From: Cytospora piceicola
Taxonomy: Eukaryota; Ascomycota; Sordariomycetes; Diaporthales; Cytosporaceae
DNA length: 64,000 nt
Direction: 5' to 3'
Assembly (NCBI GenBank): GCA_023375675.1
Contig: JALQBC010000029.1
Location: forward strand, 496,001-560,000
Shown here: positions 22,007-32,734 of the stretch, in pieces
How positions within the stretch are numbered: the first letter of the stretch is position 1
Layout: the number at the start of each line of letters is the position of its first letter
Made by a program: the position numbers and the translations under genes
The notes under the pieces: generated by a model
Told to the model about the DNA's origin: nothing
Database searches by the model: none
What the model saw: the letters and a program-made list of their open reading frames with translations, nothing else

Positions 22007-24979
22007 TCAAGGCACATAGATGCGACTGAAGCTGATAACCTCCCTGCGGCAACAGACGCACTTGTCAAAGTTGTTCATGGCCAACGACACCCTGCAGTCG
22101 TCACAGAGACTCAGACACCGGCAAGGCCACACGATGATGGTCCGCGGCGAGCTCTGACACACGACGCACTGGGGCCCGTCGGGGCCCATGCCCGCCGCGC
22201 CGGTCGCCCACGAGCCCGCAGCCGCAGAGGCAGAGGCAGCAGAAGTGGCCGCGGCGGCATGGCCGTCGGCCGGCGCCGCGGTGGCCGCCCGCCGCTCGAG
22301 CAGGACCTGCTCGAGGAGCTCGGCCTCCTCGTCGGGGGCCATCTTGGTGACGGCCCGGACGTGCTGGTTGGGGAACAGGACGTGCGAGCGCTGTACCTGC
22401 TCGAGGCGCCGGTAGCTGGAACGCGTCATGATGCGGTCGGAGCCGAGGTGCGCGGCGAGGGCGCGGGCCTGGTCGCGTTCCTCTGCGCTGCGCGGGTGGA
22501 GCAGGGCCGCCAGGTCGGACGGCTGCAGCGGGTGGTCGAAGGCCGGGGTGCTCTCCCTGGAGGTGAAGGGGGACCGCTGGGTGGGTGTCCGCTGGCCGTC
22601 ATCGTCGTTGTTGTCGTCGTCGTCCTCCCAGCCGCCTTCGCTGTCGCTGCCCGACAGTTCGGACTCGGTCGTGGTGACGACGCTCGTCGTGTCCCAGTCT
22701 GGGTCTTGCTCTTCTAAGGCTGGCTTGTACTCGCCACTTGCATCCTTCTTCCCCCACCAACCGCCGTGCAACCACCACAGGTACAGTCTGTTGTCCATCC
22801 ATCGCTCGCGTGCGGTCTCGTCCGGCCAGTTCGTTTTCTCGTTATATGTTCGACGCAGTTCATGTTCCACGTCAACACGGTCCGTCCTGTGGATTTCTGC
22901 GAGGCCAATGGAGCCCTGTGAGACGATGACCGACTCGTAAGGCCTGTCACTCCTCAAGCCTTTCTTCTCTGGTCGGTTGGCTTTGGGGAGCTTGGACCAG
23001 TTCTTGAGCCATTCCGGTGGGCTTCGAATGCCAACGCCCGTAAGAACCTTGCAAGTGGTCATGGCCAAGGTCGTAAGCACCAGCTTGTTGATGTGCATGA
23101 GGTAGTCAAGAGCCATCAACCAGCGGCCACTGCGCTCTGCTGCGCCAACTCCATCTCGCATACCGCGGCTTTCTCCAGCGCGGGATTTGGACAATTTTTG
23201 GGCTGCTCTCTCACGAGCATACCCACTTGTAGCCCTCAGTTGGTCTTCCTTCACGGGAACAAGACCGATGACACCGGTCGCATCGTAGTGTGAACCTGGG
23301 ACACCAGCACTGATCCAGTTAAGCCTCAACTCCTCCATTTCGCGAAATCGCTCCTCCTCAAGCCAAGTCATACGTTTGAGGTTTACACCTCGGTCCTCAT
23401 TGAGGTAAACGGCCTCCGAGGCCATGGTTATGGCACCAAATCCAGCTCGAAGCAGCGCGGTGTAGAAGTCCATCTCCATGGTGATGCGAAGGTCAGAAAA
23501 CGAGAGGTCTGCTTGCATGTTGGCGTGGGCAAGTGCAAGTCGTTCCCTGAACGTCAACCCACGGGCAGCCTCTCCTGGAGTGGCCAGGGCAGAAAGCAGG
23601 AGTGCTATGCTGTAAATTGTAAAACAGATGACTATTCCCATCAAAACCAGGACGTGTGGTATGAAGCCAATAATGCAGACAGTGGGGTATCGCAGAAGCC
23701 CCTGACGGGCAGAATCGTCTAATGAGAATGTAATGGCGCTCCAGACTATGCTCCCCATAAAGCACGAGGCCCAGAATCCCGTGTTTATCAAACGGAACTT
23801 GGCCTGCTTGCCGAAGACCCCGAGGACGTGACTGGTCATATGGCTCATGGTCGACAAGAAGGCAATCAAAAGAACCTCTGGAGGCGTGTTGACTCGCCTC
23901 ATGATCATAGACCGGCTAATGGCGACGGTTGAACCAAGGCTCGCTTTTGACGAAGCGTTGGAAGCCCCAGAACTAAACAGGCCCCATCCGAGCTGGTTGC
24001 TAATAGCAGCGTCGGCCTCAGCGAAGGCAAGAGAGTGCTCAAACAGCGTCATACCCGTCTCGGCCGAAACCGCACGCCCTTGGACCGCACAAGACACGGT
24101 CTCGAGGAACTGGCTGAGACAGAAAGTGCCGAACAGTGGCCAAAGTAGGGAAAGGGAGCCCCTCAACTCGTTGGACTCGTCGTCGCCCGCAGGTATCATC
24201 TGCACATCCAGACACGACTCCTCATCGGTAGCACCGAAGAGTAATGAAGAACTCATCCCATGTAGCAACGTATTCTGCTGTGAGAACATGAGATCCGAGC
24301 TCTTGCTTGCGTTCCCCCATCGTAACTCGGCAAAGTCGGGCGAGGTTTGGCATTGTATGGACTGTAGTATGCTCCGGGCTTGTAGGTAGAACAGGAAAAT
24401 TGGCGCGAGTCGGATGAGGAGTCGAATGGGCCAGTTGAGGCGCAGGCGTCGTCGAGTAGCGGCGAATATATGCGTCCTGTTCAACACTACGGCCATCGCG
24501 ATGCAGCACAGGGCCCACTTGCTGGTGGCATAGCTGAAGACGCTCCCCAGTCCCTTTGCGCCCTCCATGGAGAACCGATATACCGAAAGAGTGGGATCTT
24601 GGTCGGCAAGGCCTGAGGGTACGGCGGCGGCGGCAGGGTTGGTATTGGTGATGAAGTTGCCAGACATGGCAGCAGCGGCGGCGGCGGCTGACGTCGAGGA
24701 GAACAGGTCGGAGCCGGTCGCGTCGGGGATTATGTGTTGGCCAAAGTCGTCGATGGCCTCGGGGAAAGAGAGGATAGAACCGAGCTTCCCTAGCTTCATA
24801 ACCATTCGCGGTCCTGCCAGAACGAAGTCTTCCAGCGAAGGGGTATATCTGGACATATTGACACCGAGATGTGAAGTTGTCCAAGCAGTGAAGTTATACC
24901 ACATGGTCGCATTGTCGAAAGCTGCGATCGGCTGCTGTTGGCCAATTGCCTCGATGGTGTGCTCCATCGTTCGCTCCAT
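22007..24979 (-). CDS. Membrane RING ubiquitin ligase, Asi1/Asi3 type
   Basis: Single exon of 990 residues from the first ATG (24979); the upstream in-frame triplets to 25021 begin with GTG. Yeast Asi1/Asi3 work at the inner nuclear membrane in degradation of mislocalised proteins and of Stp transcription factors. The N-terminal half has about six hydrophobic segments (for example IRLLIRLAPIFLFYLQ, LWPLFGTFCLSQFLET, CIIGFIPHVLVLMGIVI). The C-terminal half is cytosolic or nucleoplasmic and acidic (SDSEGGWEDDDDNNDDD near 800), and the last 50 residues form a RING: CVVC, WPCRCLSLCDDC, CVCC. The terminal IYVP after the RING is typical of Asi-like proteins. An Ala/Gly-rich segment lies just before the RING. 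The long ORFs on the plus strand across 22188-22940 are shadows. Confidence 0.85.
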   Translation of the reverse strand: MERTMEHTIEAIGQQQPIAAFDNATMWYNFTAWTTSHLGVNMSRYTPSLEDFVLAGPRMVMKLGKLGSILSFPEAIDDFGQHIIPDATGSDLFSSTSAAAAAAAMSGNFITNTNPAAAAVPSGLADQDPTLSVYRFSMEGAKGLGSVFSYATSKWALCCIAMAVVLNRTHIFAATRRRLRLNWPIRLLIRLAPIFLFYLQARSILQSIQCQTSPDFAELRWGNASKSSDLMFSQQNTLLHGMSSSLLFGATDEESCLDVQMIPAGDDESNELRGSLSLLWPLFGTFCLSQFLETVSCAVQGRAVSAETGMTLFEHSLAFAEADAAISNQLGWGLFSSGASNASSKASLGSTVAISRSMIMRRVNTPPEVLLIAFLSTMSHMTSHVLGVFGKQAKFRLINTGFWASCFMGSIVWSAITFSLDDSARQGLLRYPTVCIIGFIPHVLVLMGIVICFTIYSIALLLSALATPGEAARGLTFRERLALAHANMQADLSFSDLRITMEMDFYTALLRAGFGAITMASEAVYLNEDRGVNLKRMTWLEEERFREMEELRLNWISAGVPGSHYDATGVIGLVPVKEDQLRATSGYARERAAQKLSKSRAGESRGMRDGVGAAERSGRWLMALDYLMHINKLVLTTLAMTTCKVLTGVGIRSPPEWLKNWSKLPKANRPEKKGLRSDRPYESVIVSQGSIGLAEIHRTDRVDVEHELRRTYNEKTNWPDETARERWMDNRLYLWWLHGGWWGKKDASGEYKPALEEQDPDWDTTSVVTTTESELSGSDSEGGWEDDDDNNDDDGQRTPTQRSPFTSRESTPAFDHPLQPSDLAALLHPRSAEERDQARALAAHLGSDRIMTRSSYRRLEQVQRSHVLFPNQHVRAVTKMAPDEEAELLEQVLLERRAATAAPADGHAAAATSAASASAAAGSWATGAAGMGPDGPQCVVCQSSPRTIIVWPCRCLSLCDDCRVSLAMNNFDKCVCCRREVISFSRIYVP

Positions 24980-25685
24980 CGTTTGTGTTTGTCCTGTCCT
25001 ATCCAGTCCAGTCCAACTCACTTCTAGTCGAGGGGTAGGCCGGTCGGTCTCGTGGTAGTGTCGTCCGTCACTCGCTCGTCGCTGTCGTCGTCGAAAAGTT
25101 ACCGTACCTAGGCCTAGGTAGAGCCCACGTTCGGGCCTCGGCTGTTTGGGAGCGGCGATAGGGAAGAGGTGATGTCAGATTAGAAGAAGAGTCAGGTAGT
25201 AAGAGGTGGCAATCGATCAAGTCATCCGGCAGACGCCAGTACCAAATACATGATGTGACAGCAGCTCAAAACAACTTGGACACTTGAAGCTGTAGAGAGT
25301 GTCGCTGACTGCATGTAAGGAGGGTCTTCGCTTAGATGGTCACGATGTATGGTGGACTAGACTCACTGATTGCGTACCAAAAGCCGTTTCCACTGGGGGG
25401 CCGATGTCGCATGACAGGCCGATCAATTCTGGCCCCTAGGTGCTCAGGCGCTGCAACGGCAGGGCAGGCAGGGGTCGAGTCGCTGTAGCTGGCACTGTAA
25501 ACGTGTGTAACCTGCCCTGCATATCAAGCACCCGAGCACTGGAGCACTGACTTACTGTGTAGACATGGCAATAGAAAGCCTACCTAGGTACTCAAGTACT
25601 ATCATACTAACCTTCTACCTTCGCTCCTCCTGCATTCTATCCTCCCGCCCTCCTACCTCCTACCCTTCTATTTACCCTCCTACCC
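24980..25685. other. Intergenic region upstream of the RING ligase
   Basis: No gene. It includes one cctaggcctagg motif near 25107 and a tacctaggta near 25580, then passes into the minisatellite. Confidence 0.5.
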
Positions 25686-25929
25686 TCCTATTTACCTTCC
25701 TACCTTCTTACCCTCCTACCTTCTTACCCTCCTACCTTCTTACCCTCCTACCTTCTTACCCTCCTACCTTCTTACCCTCTTACCCTCTTACCTTCTTACC
25801 CTCCTACCTTCTTACCCTCCTACCTTCTTACCCTCCTACCTTCTTACCCTCCTACCTTCTTACCCTCCTACCTTCTTACCCTCCTACCTTCTTACCCTCC
25901 TACCTTCTTACCCTCCTACCTTCTTACCA
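25686..25929 (+). repeat. 16-bp minisatellite, unit accctcctaccttctt
   Basis: About 15 near-perfect copies of a 16-bp pyrimidine-rich unit, ending at the assembly gap. Less regular relatives (TACCTTC/TACCCTC) precede it from about 25630 and recur at 26437-26500 on the far side of the gap. An ORF of Pro-Ser-Tyr-Leu repeats spans it but is a product of the repeat. Confidence 0.9.
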
Positions 25930-25930
25930 A

Positions 25931-26024
25931 NNNNNNNNNNNNNNNNNNNNNNNNNNNNNNNNNNNNNNNNNNNNNNNNNNNNNNNNNNNNNNNNNNNNNN
26001 NNNNNNNNNNNNNNNNNNNNNNNN
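25931..26024. other. Assembly gap (94 N)
   Basis: Run of N directly after the 16-bp minisatellite. The true length of the array is therefore unknown. Confidence 0.99.
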
Positions 26025-26749
26025 TACCCTCCGCAGGGGCATTGTTAGGGTATTCGGCAGGTTTAGGTATTGTTGAAGTAATATAGCTTAGGTTGGTAAT
26101 CAATCGGATGGGAGGGTCGAAGAAGTAAGTCGTGGAAGTTGGGTTAGGTTGGTCGTTCTGTGTAGATAGAAAACAAGAAAAGGAAGGAGGGGCAGTTTCG
26201 AGGTGTGCTAATTCGTCTTCGTGTTTTGACCTTTGCGATAAATTATTCTGGTGTCCCCTCTTGCAAAATTACTTCGTCCCCTTCGAAGATAAAATGGCCT
26301 AACACAAACACCGCCCGGTCATCCCAAAACAAAGGTAGCAAAGCAACAACGCGTCTCTCTCTCCATTACCATCTCTCCATTACCATGATACACGCGCTCC
26401 TCTCCTGTGTCATATGTGATATTTTATCGGTATTCCCTCCGTCCCTCCTACCTTCTTACCTTCCTACCTTCTTACCCTTCTTACCCTTATGACCTTTTCC
26501 TTTACTCTTCTACCCTTCTATGTTTTTACCGTTTTACTCTCCTGCTATACTGCCCCTTTACCCTAGTAATAAGAAGGTATAAGGAACGGCAACGCTTAAA
26601 CAGCTAACAACCGATCATAAAGTTATTAGTATATAACAAAGAGCAAAGCTCGGTTTTATTCTGGTATATGAGTAAGCTCCTATCCTGGGGTATTATTTTC
26701 TGTGTTCTGCTTAAGATACTGCAACCCTCTCTCTAAGAAAGGACACCGG
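26025..26749. repeat. Intergenic region with degenerate minisatellite units
   Basis: No gene. Degenerate TACC(C/T)T(C/T)-type units lie at 26437-26560, followed by AT-rich DNA leading to the 3' end of the Asteroid-type gene. Confidence 0.5.
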
Positions 26750-28566
26750 TCAGTCCTCGTTTTCGCCCAATATATCAAAGGGGTTCATGGACGGCCGTGT
26801 CTTCGCCTGCCCTTGGTCCTGTTTGCCCGCTCGTTTATCCCCCTTAGACCTACCCCCGCGCTCGTTAAAAGCAAGGGGCCCAGACAAGCCAGCTATATCT
26901 GCCAGAGGACCCAGCATCTCAGCCTGTTGCAGCCGACCAAACAGGTTTCGCATATCCAGAGCAAGAGGGAAACCAGCAATGGGCGGCAGTGTGGATAGGT
27001 ATTTCACGAGCTTGGCTACCTGACCGGCCAGACCAGCACTTGTAGCAAGATGCCCAATCTGGCATTTCAATACCTGGTGTAGGATCCGGAGCGAGTAGAG
27101 TGTCCCTTGGATCTGCCCGGCCAGGTGCACGGAGTCCCAGTTTCCCGGGTCTAACTGCCCCTTGGACTTGCTCGCCTTCCGCCAGAGCTTCATGGCCAAC
27201 GATTCATTGCCTTGGTCTGCGGCGTAACGAACCTCCAGGCACAGGTACCAGGCCGCCCACTGTAGTTGCGAGGGACCCGTAGCCTTCTTGACGGTTTTCC
27301 TGCACAGGCTCAGGAGTTCTTTAAGCACCTCCGCCACCTGCACGTCCTCGAGCAACTCGACAGCCTGCCCCTTGGAGGTTCTGGACAGCGTCCGCCGATA
27401 CTCCACGACTATCGACCTGGTGTCCTGTGTCCCCCGGCTGAAGCTGTACGCCAGCTGCCGTATCGATGTGCTTGGGTTCCAGGCGCTGGCTTGGTCCCAC
27501 CGGTCGAGAAGAGGAGGGAGGTATAACACAGCGCTTTCCGTAGGCAGTGTGTTTGGCGTCAAGTTCTCGACGGCAGCGTTGCCTGTCCAGCCCAGGATGA
27601 ACTCGGATATCCTAGGGTCGAGATGACTTATGTAGTCTGGTATTGTGAAACTGGCACCGGGGCCGTTGAGATACTGAGAGACGAAATCCGCGTAATCTGA
27701 GGCAAAAGTGGTGGCCGAATGTTGTCGCTTCGACCGTGAGACCCAAGATGCAAGGGTTCTGTAAGGATCCATCTTCATCTCGAATGCGAACGAGAGCATA
27801 CCTTGTTGGCCGGAATCAAGTGACAGCTTGTCACATAACGCGCTTTGACTGTACGTCAAGGCAGTGATTGCCTTCACCCCGTCCGCTGGAATGTCGAGGT
27901 CGTTGAGGAACACGACGTTCCCACTAGACCCCAGATCGTAAAGAAGGAGATCGGAGTCTGAAGTGATAACTGTTCCGCCTTTTCTCTTGACATCGTCAGC
28001 GCAGAATGAGTCTGCTTCTGCCGGGACAAGGTGAACAAGATGACCGTACCTCTCCGACGGTCTCAGAGCATCGAGGATGGCGGGGACAATGAAAGCCGGT
28101 ATGGGTAGTTGCCGAGCATTGTTACGAACTCCTAATGCCTGGGATGAAGAGCGACTTTTGCTACCGGCTGGAATTCCAGAGATTGTCGATGTGAAATAAT
28201 TGCTGGATATGTTCGAGCTCTGGTATATCCGATCAAGACGCTCGTCCTTCTTGAAGGCAGGTAGGTATCCGTCAAAGTAAATCGCCGCCCTTTTCAGCCG
28301 TCAGCACACCTGCACAAAAAGACACCGGCCAAGTATAGTAGTTACACTTCGATCCCACAACCTTGTAGGCTGTCGAGCCATTGGATGACCTTCGAGCCCA
28401 AGATAGAGTATGACGGTTCCTCCAGCGTTGTCGAAGATGCGAGCTCCACGCGGCTGATGTGAAGGATGTGGTAGGCAAGTGCCGGGCCGTCAATAACAAC
28501 ACGGCCACTCAGCTGAGATCGGGAGGCAAACGGCTTCAATGTTGCCGTGAGGCCTCGGATCCCCAT
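26750..28566 (-). CDS. Asteroid-type XPG/FEN-fold protein
   Basis: Exons 28566..28346 and 28289..26750, 586 residues. The 56-nt intron has a GTAACT donor, a GCTGAC branch site and a GAAAAG acceptor, and joins GCGIEV to AAIYFDGYLP in frame. The N-terminus (MGIRGLTATLKPF, then VVIDGPALAYHI) is the XPG-N nuclease-like segment, and VPAEADSFCADD with ITSDSDLLLYD corresponds to the XPG-I region. The rest is the helical Asteroid domain; the basic C-terminal tail ends NPFDILGENED. Animal Asteroid was linked to EGF signalling; the fungal role and any nuclease activity are not established. The acidic residues of the XPG-I motif are partly kept, so activity cannot be excluded. Confidence 0.85.
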
Positions 28567-28801
28567 TCTCTAGGAGACTCGACGAGGTTTTCTTCGGCCT
28601 TCGCTTTCCACTTCACCGGCTGAAGTTCCACATTCAGTCTTTCCCTTTTAAGCGAGCAAACTTGGCTTTGAAAGGTCAAATTACCGGATTCAGCGATTGT
28701 TCGTTTGCGCAAAGGGCCGAAGAGAAACCTGTGCCACTTTTTACTGCTGGCGTTGAGCTCTTGTGTAGTTGACGGGGCTCAACCTTCCTGTGCCGTCAGT
28801 A

Positions 28802-29281
28802 CGCTGTTTCTTTAGAACGAAATGTCACCCCCGCCCTGTCCATCCCATTTCTCTCACACACCACACCTAGATTCACTACAAACTACCACATATTCACTAA
28901 TATCTTAACTAATATATAGTCCTGATTCCTATAACTTCGGGTATAAGATAAACTTAAAATCCAAAAATAAATAAGGTTTGAAAAAGTTAGATTTATAAAT
29001 CTGTAGATGTGTGTAGTAAAATTCAGTTAAACAAAGGGGGGTGACATTTTATTCTCAGACAAACTTAATACTTATCCCTCTATAGCGGTATATATGGATG
29101 ATATAAGTATATGATTTCTATACTTATATAGCTTAAGACTATGCGGTTCTAATACAGTTAGTTACACGATTATCAGAATAGTATACGTAGAGATATATTA
29201 AAAAGTAGTTTTATGATTGTGTGGTGTGTGAAATAATTGGTTCGACAGGGGGGGTGGACATTTCGTTCTAAAGAAACAGCG
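28802..29281. mobile_element. Degenerate inverted-repeat element (MITE-like), about 480 bp
   Basis: Terminal inverted repeats of about 62-65 bp. The left end starts CGCTGTTTCTTTAGAACGA (28802) and runs to CACACACCACAC (28866); the right end begins GTGTGGTGTGTG (29219) and ends TCTAAAGAAACAGCG (29281). A further copy of the right-end sequence (GGGGGGTGACATTTTATTCTC) lies inside at about 29035-29057. The interior is AT-rich with stops in all frames. No target-site duplication could be read. It lies between the Asteroid-type gene and the tRNA gene. Confidence 0.75.
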
Positions 29282-29566
29282 GTGCAGGTAGAACTGGAAT
29301 CTTGGTTCACGGGTGTGTAGTTGACGATATACTTAGGTAGGCAGTCTGCAAATCTTGGTGCAGATGCGATCAAATTTACAAGACAATTCATGTTTTATCG
29401 TAAGCCCTCGATATGTGCTTGTACGCGAGGTAGATTATAAGTTACTTCAGTTCTAATATGGTAGGTCTTAACCACTGGTGTCCTGCAGCCGTGGAGGAGA
29501 GGAACTAGCACCGGAGTCAGCGGTTGGAAGCGAGTCAAAACTCCCTGCAAATTTCTGTAAAGAGTC

Positions 29567-29650
29567 GGTCGTATAGTGTAGTGGCTAGCACGCAGGATTT
29601 TGATAGCTTTCAGCTTTCCTGAGTCCCGGGTTCAAACCCCGGTATGACCT
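29567..29650 (+). tRNA. tRNA-Gln (anticodon UUG) with a 12-nt intron
   Basis: Acceptor stem GGTCGTA pairs with TATGACC (one G-T pair), discriminator T at 29650. The anticodon stem CAGGA/TCCTG brackets loop TTTTGA plus T, with anticodon TTG at 29600-29602. The 12-nt intron is 29604..29615, one base 3' of the anticodon, the canonical position. The T arm is CCGGG-TTCAAAC-CCCGG. The spliced length is 72 nt. Decodes CAA. Confidence 0.93.
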
Positions 29651-29927
29651 AGAACGTGTATTTTTGTCTATTTTTGCCATGTGGAGTGAGGTAGAGTGAA
29701 GAAGAATGTTTGTGGGAGATGCCGGCTGGGTTCCGGTGGGTTCCGGTGCTGTCCGGATCAAGCTCCGGGCTACGTTCCGGGTGAGCCCGGAAGCATGACC
29801 GTGCAACGACCCTTTAGCATTTTGCATTGTTATTACGAAGTACAATTCTATATTTACATCACCTAACCTCCTATCTAATTTTACCTCTTCTAAAAGTTGT
29901 GACTAAGACAAGTGTTTGTATAGTAAA
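29651..29927. other. Spacer between tRNA-Gln and the left inverted repeat
   Basis: No gene. It contains a run of GGGTTCCGG/CCGG words at 29726-29790 and a short T run after the tRNA that may end Pol III transcription. Confidence 0.4.
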
Positions 29928-30340
29928 TCAGAGGCCGGTCACCATGACTGGGGGCACCCTGGGGCAAGGTGTCAGGAATGGCTCAACACGATCTGGGTCA
30001 AACTGAAGAAACAGGCACGTCTGTATGTGTGTTTACAGTCCTCAATTCCAGTGTGTGTGTTGTTGTCTAGAGAAAGAAACTAACTAAGTCTGGAGGGGAA
30101 GGAAATGGTGTTAAGGGTGCGCCAAGGTGGCTTACGTAAGCGCCCTCACGCAACCAAAGACTAATTAGAACAAAAGATTAGGTCTGATCAAGTTGTAAGG
30201 CAACGCAATGTGTATTAGGATTGAGTGTACAGCAACGATGATAACTGAAAACTAAACTTCGAAAAGCTATAGGGAGGACCTTTGACTTATATCTGTAGAC
30301 TAGATGACGATGTCTACTAGTCCTTACGACAGTATCTACC
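29928..30340 (+). repeat. Left copy of an inverted dispersed repeat
   Basis: The segment starting TCAGAGGCCGGTCACCAT (29928) and the segment 30168-30335 both match, in inverted orientation, the DNA at 32735-32952. Shared words include GATCAAGTTGTAAGGCAAC and GCTATAGGGAGGACC. This copy carries about 210 bp (29955-30165) that the right copy lacks. Differences are largely C-to-T or G-to-A, as expected after RIP. It may be a decayed LTR or a fragment of a retroelement. Confidence 0.75.
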
Positions 30341-31185
30341 TAGAATCGTTTTAAGGCTCAGAGCCATTTCAAGAAAGCAGATAGAATCTAGCTACTCGTA
30401 CCTTCCTTTTTGTCTCTGTCCTCTCTTTATAGATCTGGTACCTAGGTAAGAACTAAGAAAAGGAGGGAATGTTATAAAAGAATATAACTTTAGGATCCCA
30501 ACCTCAAGAGGACTTTATAAAGAGATCTTAAGATCGAGAAAACAGCTAAATAACTAATTACGGTTACGGCCAGTTTAGCTATAGCTACGTAAAAGGAAGG
30601 CTGGAATTCAACTCTAGAATAGCTAATATCAAGCCCGAAGCAAACTATATACTCAAGATAGAAAGAGTACTCCGAGGAAGGAAGGGTATCAGGGTATCTA
30701 AGAACGGAAGGTGTAAATAGGCCTTGTATAGTTCTTTCCTGGAATAGTTTCAGAGTTTCTGAACGATAGCCAACAGAACTTAAACCGGAAACAGTTTGTA
30801 AAAGAGTCGCGCAGGTGGTATAGGGGACCCGTGGTATAGTACATACTTACTCTAAGTACCCACCTGGGCAGGTATGCACGTACTTGACAAAGCCCCACTA
30901 ATTTCTGGACCCTAGGAACCCTGAACTCGGGGTTGGCATTGCCGGATGAGGGGCACGGAGGGGTAGCTTTGAGCTCTATGCCCACTTTCCAGGCGGCCCC
31001 TTATCATGTATCTACGGGTCCGTACTATGGTAAGTTCCTCCGTTGAATTGCGTGCTTGAGAAACGACTCCGTGGATTTCCAAATAGTTGTTGATTCATCT
31101 GCAGTAGCTTGGTTTTTTCTCTCTCAGAAGTCCCTTCTCATTCCCTCCGAGCTAATTTCTGTCACCTCAATTCTTCCCGAGTCTT
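30341..31185. other. AT-rich spacer upstream of the SDR gene
   Basis: Mostly AT-rich decayed sequence (30340-30720) with no open frame, possibly a continuation of the repeat, then the likely SDR promoter from about 30880. A tacctaggta motif lies near 30438. Confidence 0.45.
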
Positions 31186-32352
31186 ATGTTTCGCACCGCA
31201 AGGACAACATTCCGGACTGTTCAGCACCTGATCCCACGCCGCCAAGCCGTACCCAAGCTCCCGCTTAACACCGGCATCTTCAAGAGAACCATGGCCTCCG
31301 CCGCCGCCGCCAAACGCCTCGAGGGCAAGACCATTGTGATCACCGGCGCCAGCTCCGGAATCGGCAAGAGCACCGCCTTCGAGTTCGCGCGGACGGCGCC
31401 CCAGAACGGCCTGAAGCTGGTCCTGACGGCGCGCCGCATCGAGACGCTGCACCAGGTCGCGGCCGAGATCAAGAAGGAGGTCGGCGACGGCGTCAAGGTC
31501 CTGCCCGTGCAGCTGGACGTCAGCAAGCCCGAGGAGGTGCGCCAGTTTGTGCCGAACCTGCCCGAGGAGTTCAAGGATATCCACGTGCTGGTGAACAATG
31601 CGTATGAACCCGTTTGCCCCCGCGAGAGGGAGTGAGTAAGCGTGAAGCTGACGACCTAGCAGAGGCCTTGTTAAGGGCGTCGCTAAGGCGCCTGAAATTG
31701 CCGAGGAGGATATCAATGTCATGTTCGCTACGAACGTGACGGGGCTCATCAACATGACCCAGGCTGTCCTGCCCATCTTCAACAAGAGGGAGAATGGTGG
31801 CGCGGGTGATATCATCAACATCGGCTCCATCGCTGGCCGCGAGCCATATGCTGGTGGAAGTATCTACTGTGCTACGAAGGCCGCGATTCGAAGTTTCACA
31901 GACGCTCTGAGGAAGGAGCTGATTGCCACGAGGATTCGAGTTATCGAGATTGACCCCGGTCAGGTTGAGACGGTTTGTCTTACCCATACTCGAGACTTAT
32001 CGGGTTCCCTGAGGGATTTTGTTACTAATACTGTTATAGGAATTCTCTGTTGTCCGATTCTACGGAGACAAGACAAAGGCGGACGCCGTATACGCGTATG
32101 TGACTCCATGAAATAACCCTCGGAAGGGGCACAGAACTAACTCCTATCAACAGTGGTGTGGATCCCCTGACGCCTGACGATATCGCTGAGATTGTCGTCT
32201 TCTCGGCCACACGACGAGAGAACGTCGTCATTGCTGATACTTTGGTTTTCCCGCAGCACCAGGTAGGTTCCCGATGGCGTTTCTGGGTTCCCTTGGACAG
32301 TATGGCTAACAAGAAATAGGGCGCTGCTGGTGTGATGCACCGAAGGTCGTGA
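31186..32352 (+). CDS. Short-chain dehydrogenase/reductase, NADP-dependent, Ydfg/YMR226c type
   Basis: Five exons: 31186..31601, 31663..31972, 32040..32095, 32154..32262, 32320..32352; 307 residues from the first ATG, or 272 from a second ATG at 31291 (MASAAAAKR). All four introns (57-67 nt) have GT/AG borders and keep the frame. Rossmann motif TGASSGIG (53-60), NNAG (137-140, split by intron 1), catalytic Ser194, Tyr207 and Lys211 (YCATK). The C-terminal GAAGVMHRR is typical of the YMR226c group of serine/3-hydroxyacid dehydrogenases. The 35-residue extension is Arg-rich and without acidic residues, like a mitochondrial presequence, so two isoforms are possible. The gene lies between two inverted repeat copies in otherwise AT-rich DNA. 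Confidence 0.9.
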
Positions 32353-32734
32353 GGGTGTGACGGTTGTTGCTTCAGGAGTTCCAAAAATATCATCGAGTAA
32401 CGTGTTGAGCAGGAGTGCAATGCACATAACAGGCCTGGTCCAAACCTACTAGGTCAGACCATACCCTGACTGGTTGTCAGGTCCCTAATTTGATGTGATT
32501 GCATTTACTTCTCGTATCATCCAACCGGCCCTCTTGCCTCCGGACATCTTCTGTCTGAATCGTTGTGGCCTTCCCTATTACAACCGTTCTGAGCTTTGAA
32601 CTCTGCATTGTGATATTCGTAGGACTTAGAACACGTTTCGAAAAGGGGGAAGGGACGGGATTGAAGCTGGAAAAAACCAGGTACTAGTGTTCCTGAGTAT
32701 ATAATCATTGACGCGTGGATCTTCCATTGTCGTC
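32353..32734. other. 3' flank of the SDR gene
   Basis: No gene recognised. Approaches the right inverted repeat; a minus ORF (32626-32835) starts inside the repeat and is treated as repeat-derived. Confidence 0.4.

Noticed and set aside
25565..26086. 173-codon ORF through the N gap
   Set aside because: Encodes only the minisatellite (Pro-Ser-Tyr-Leu repeats) and unknown residues.
31162..31830. 222-codon minus-strand ORF
   Set aside because: Antisense to the SDR gene, crossing its first intron; the sense strand has complete SDR motifs.
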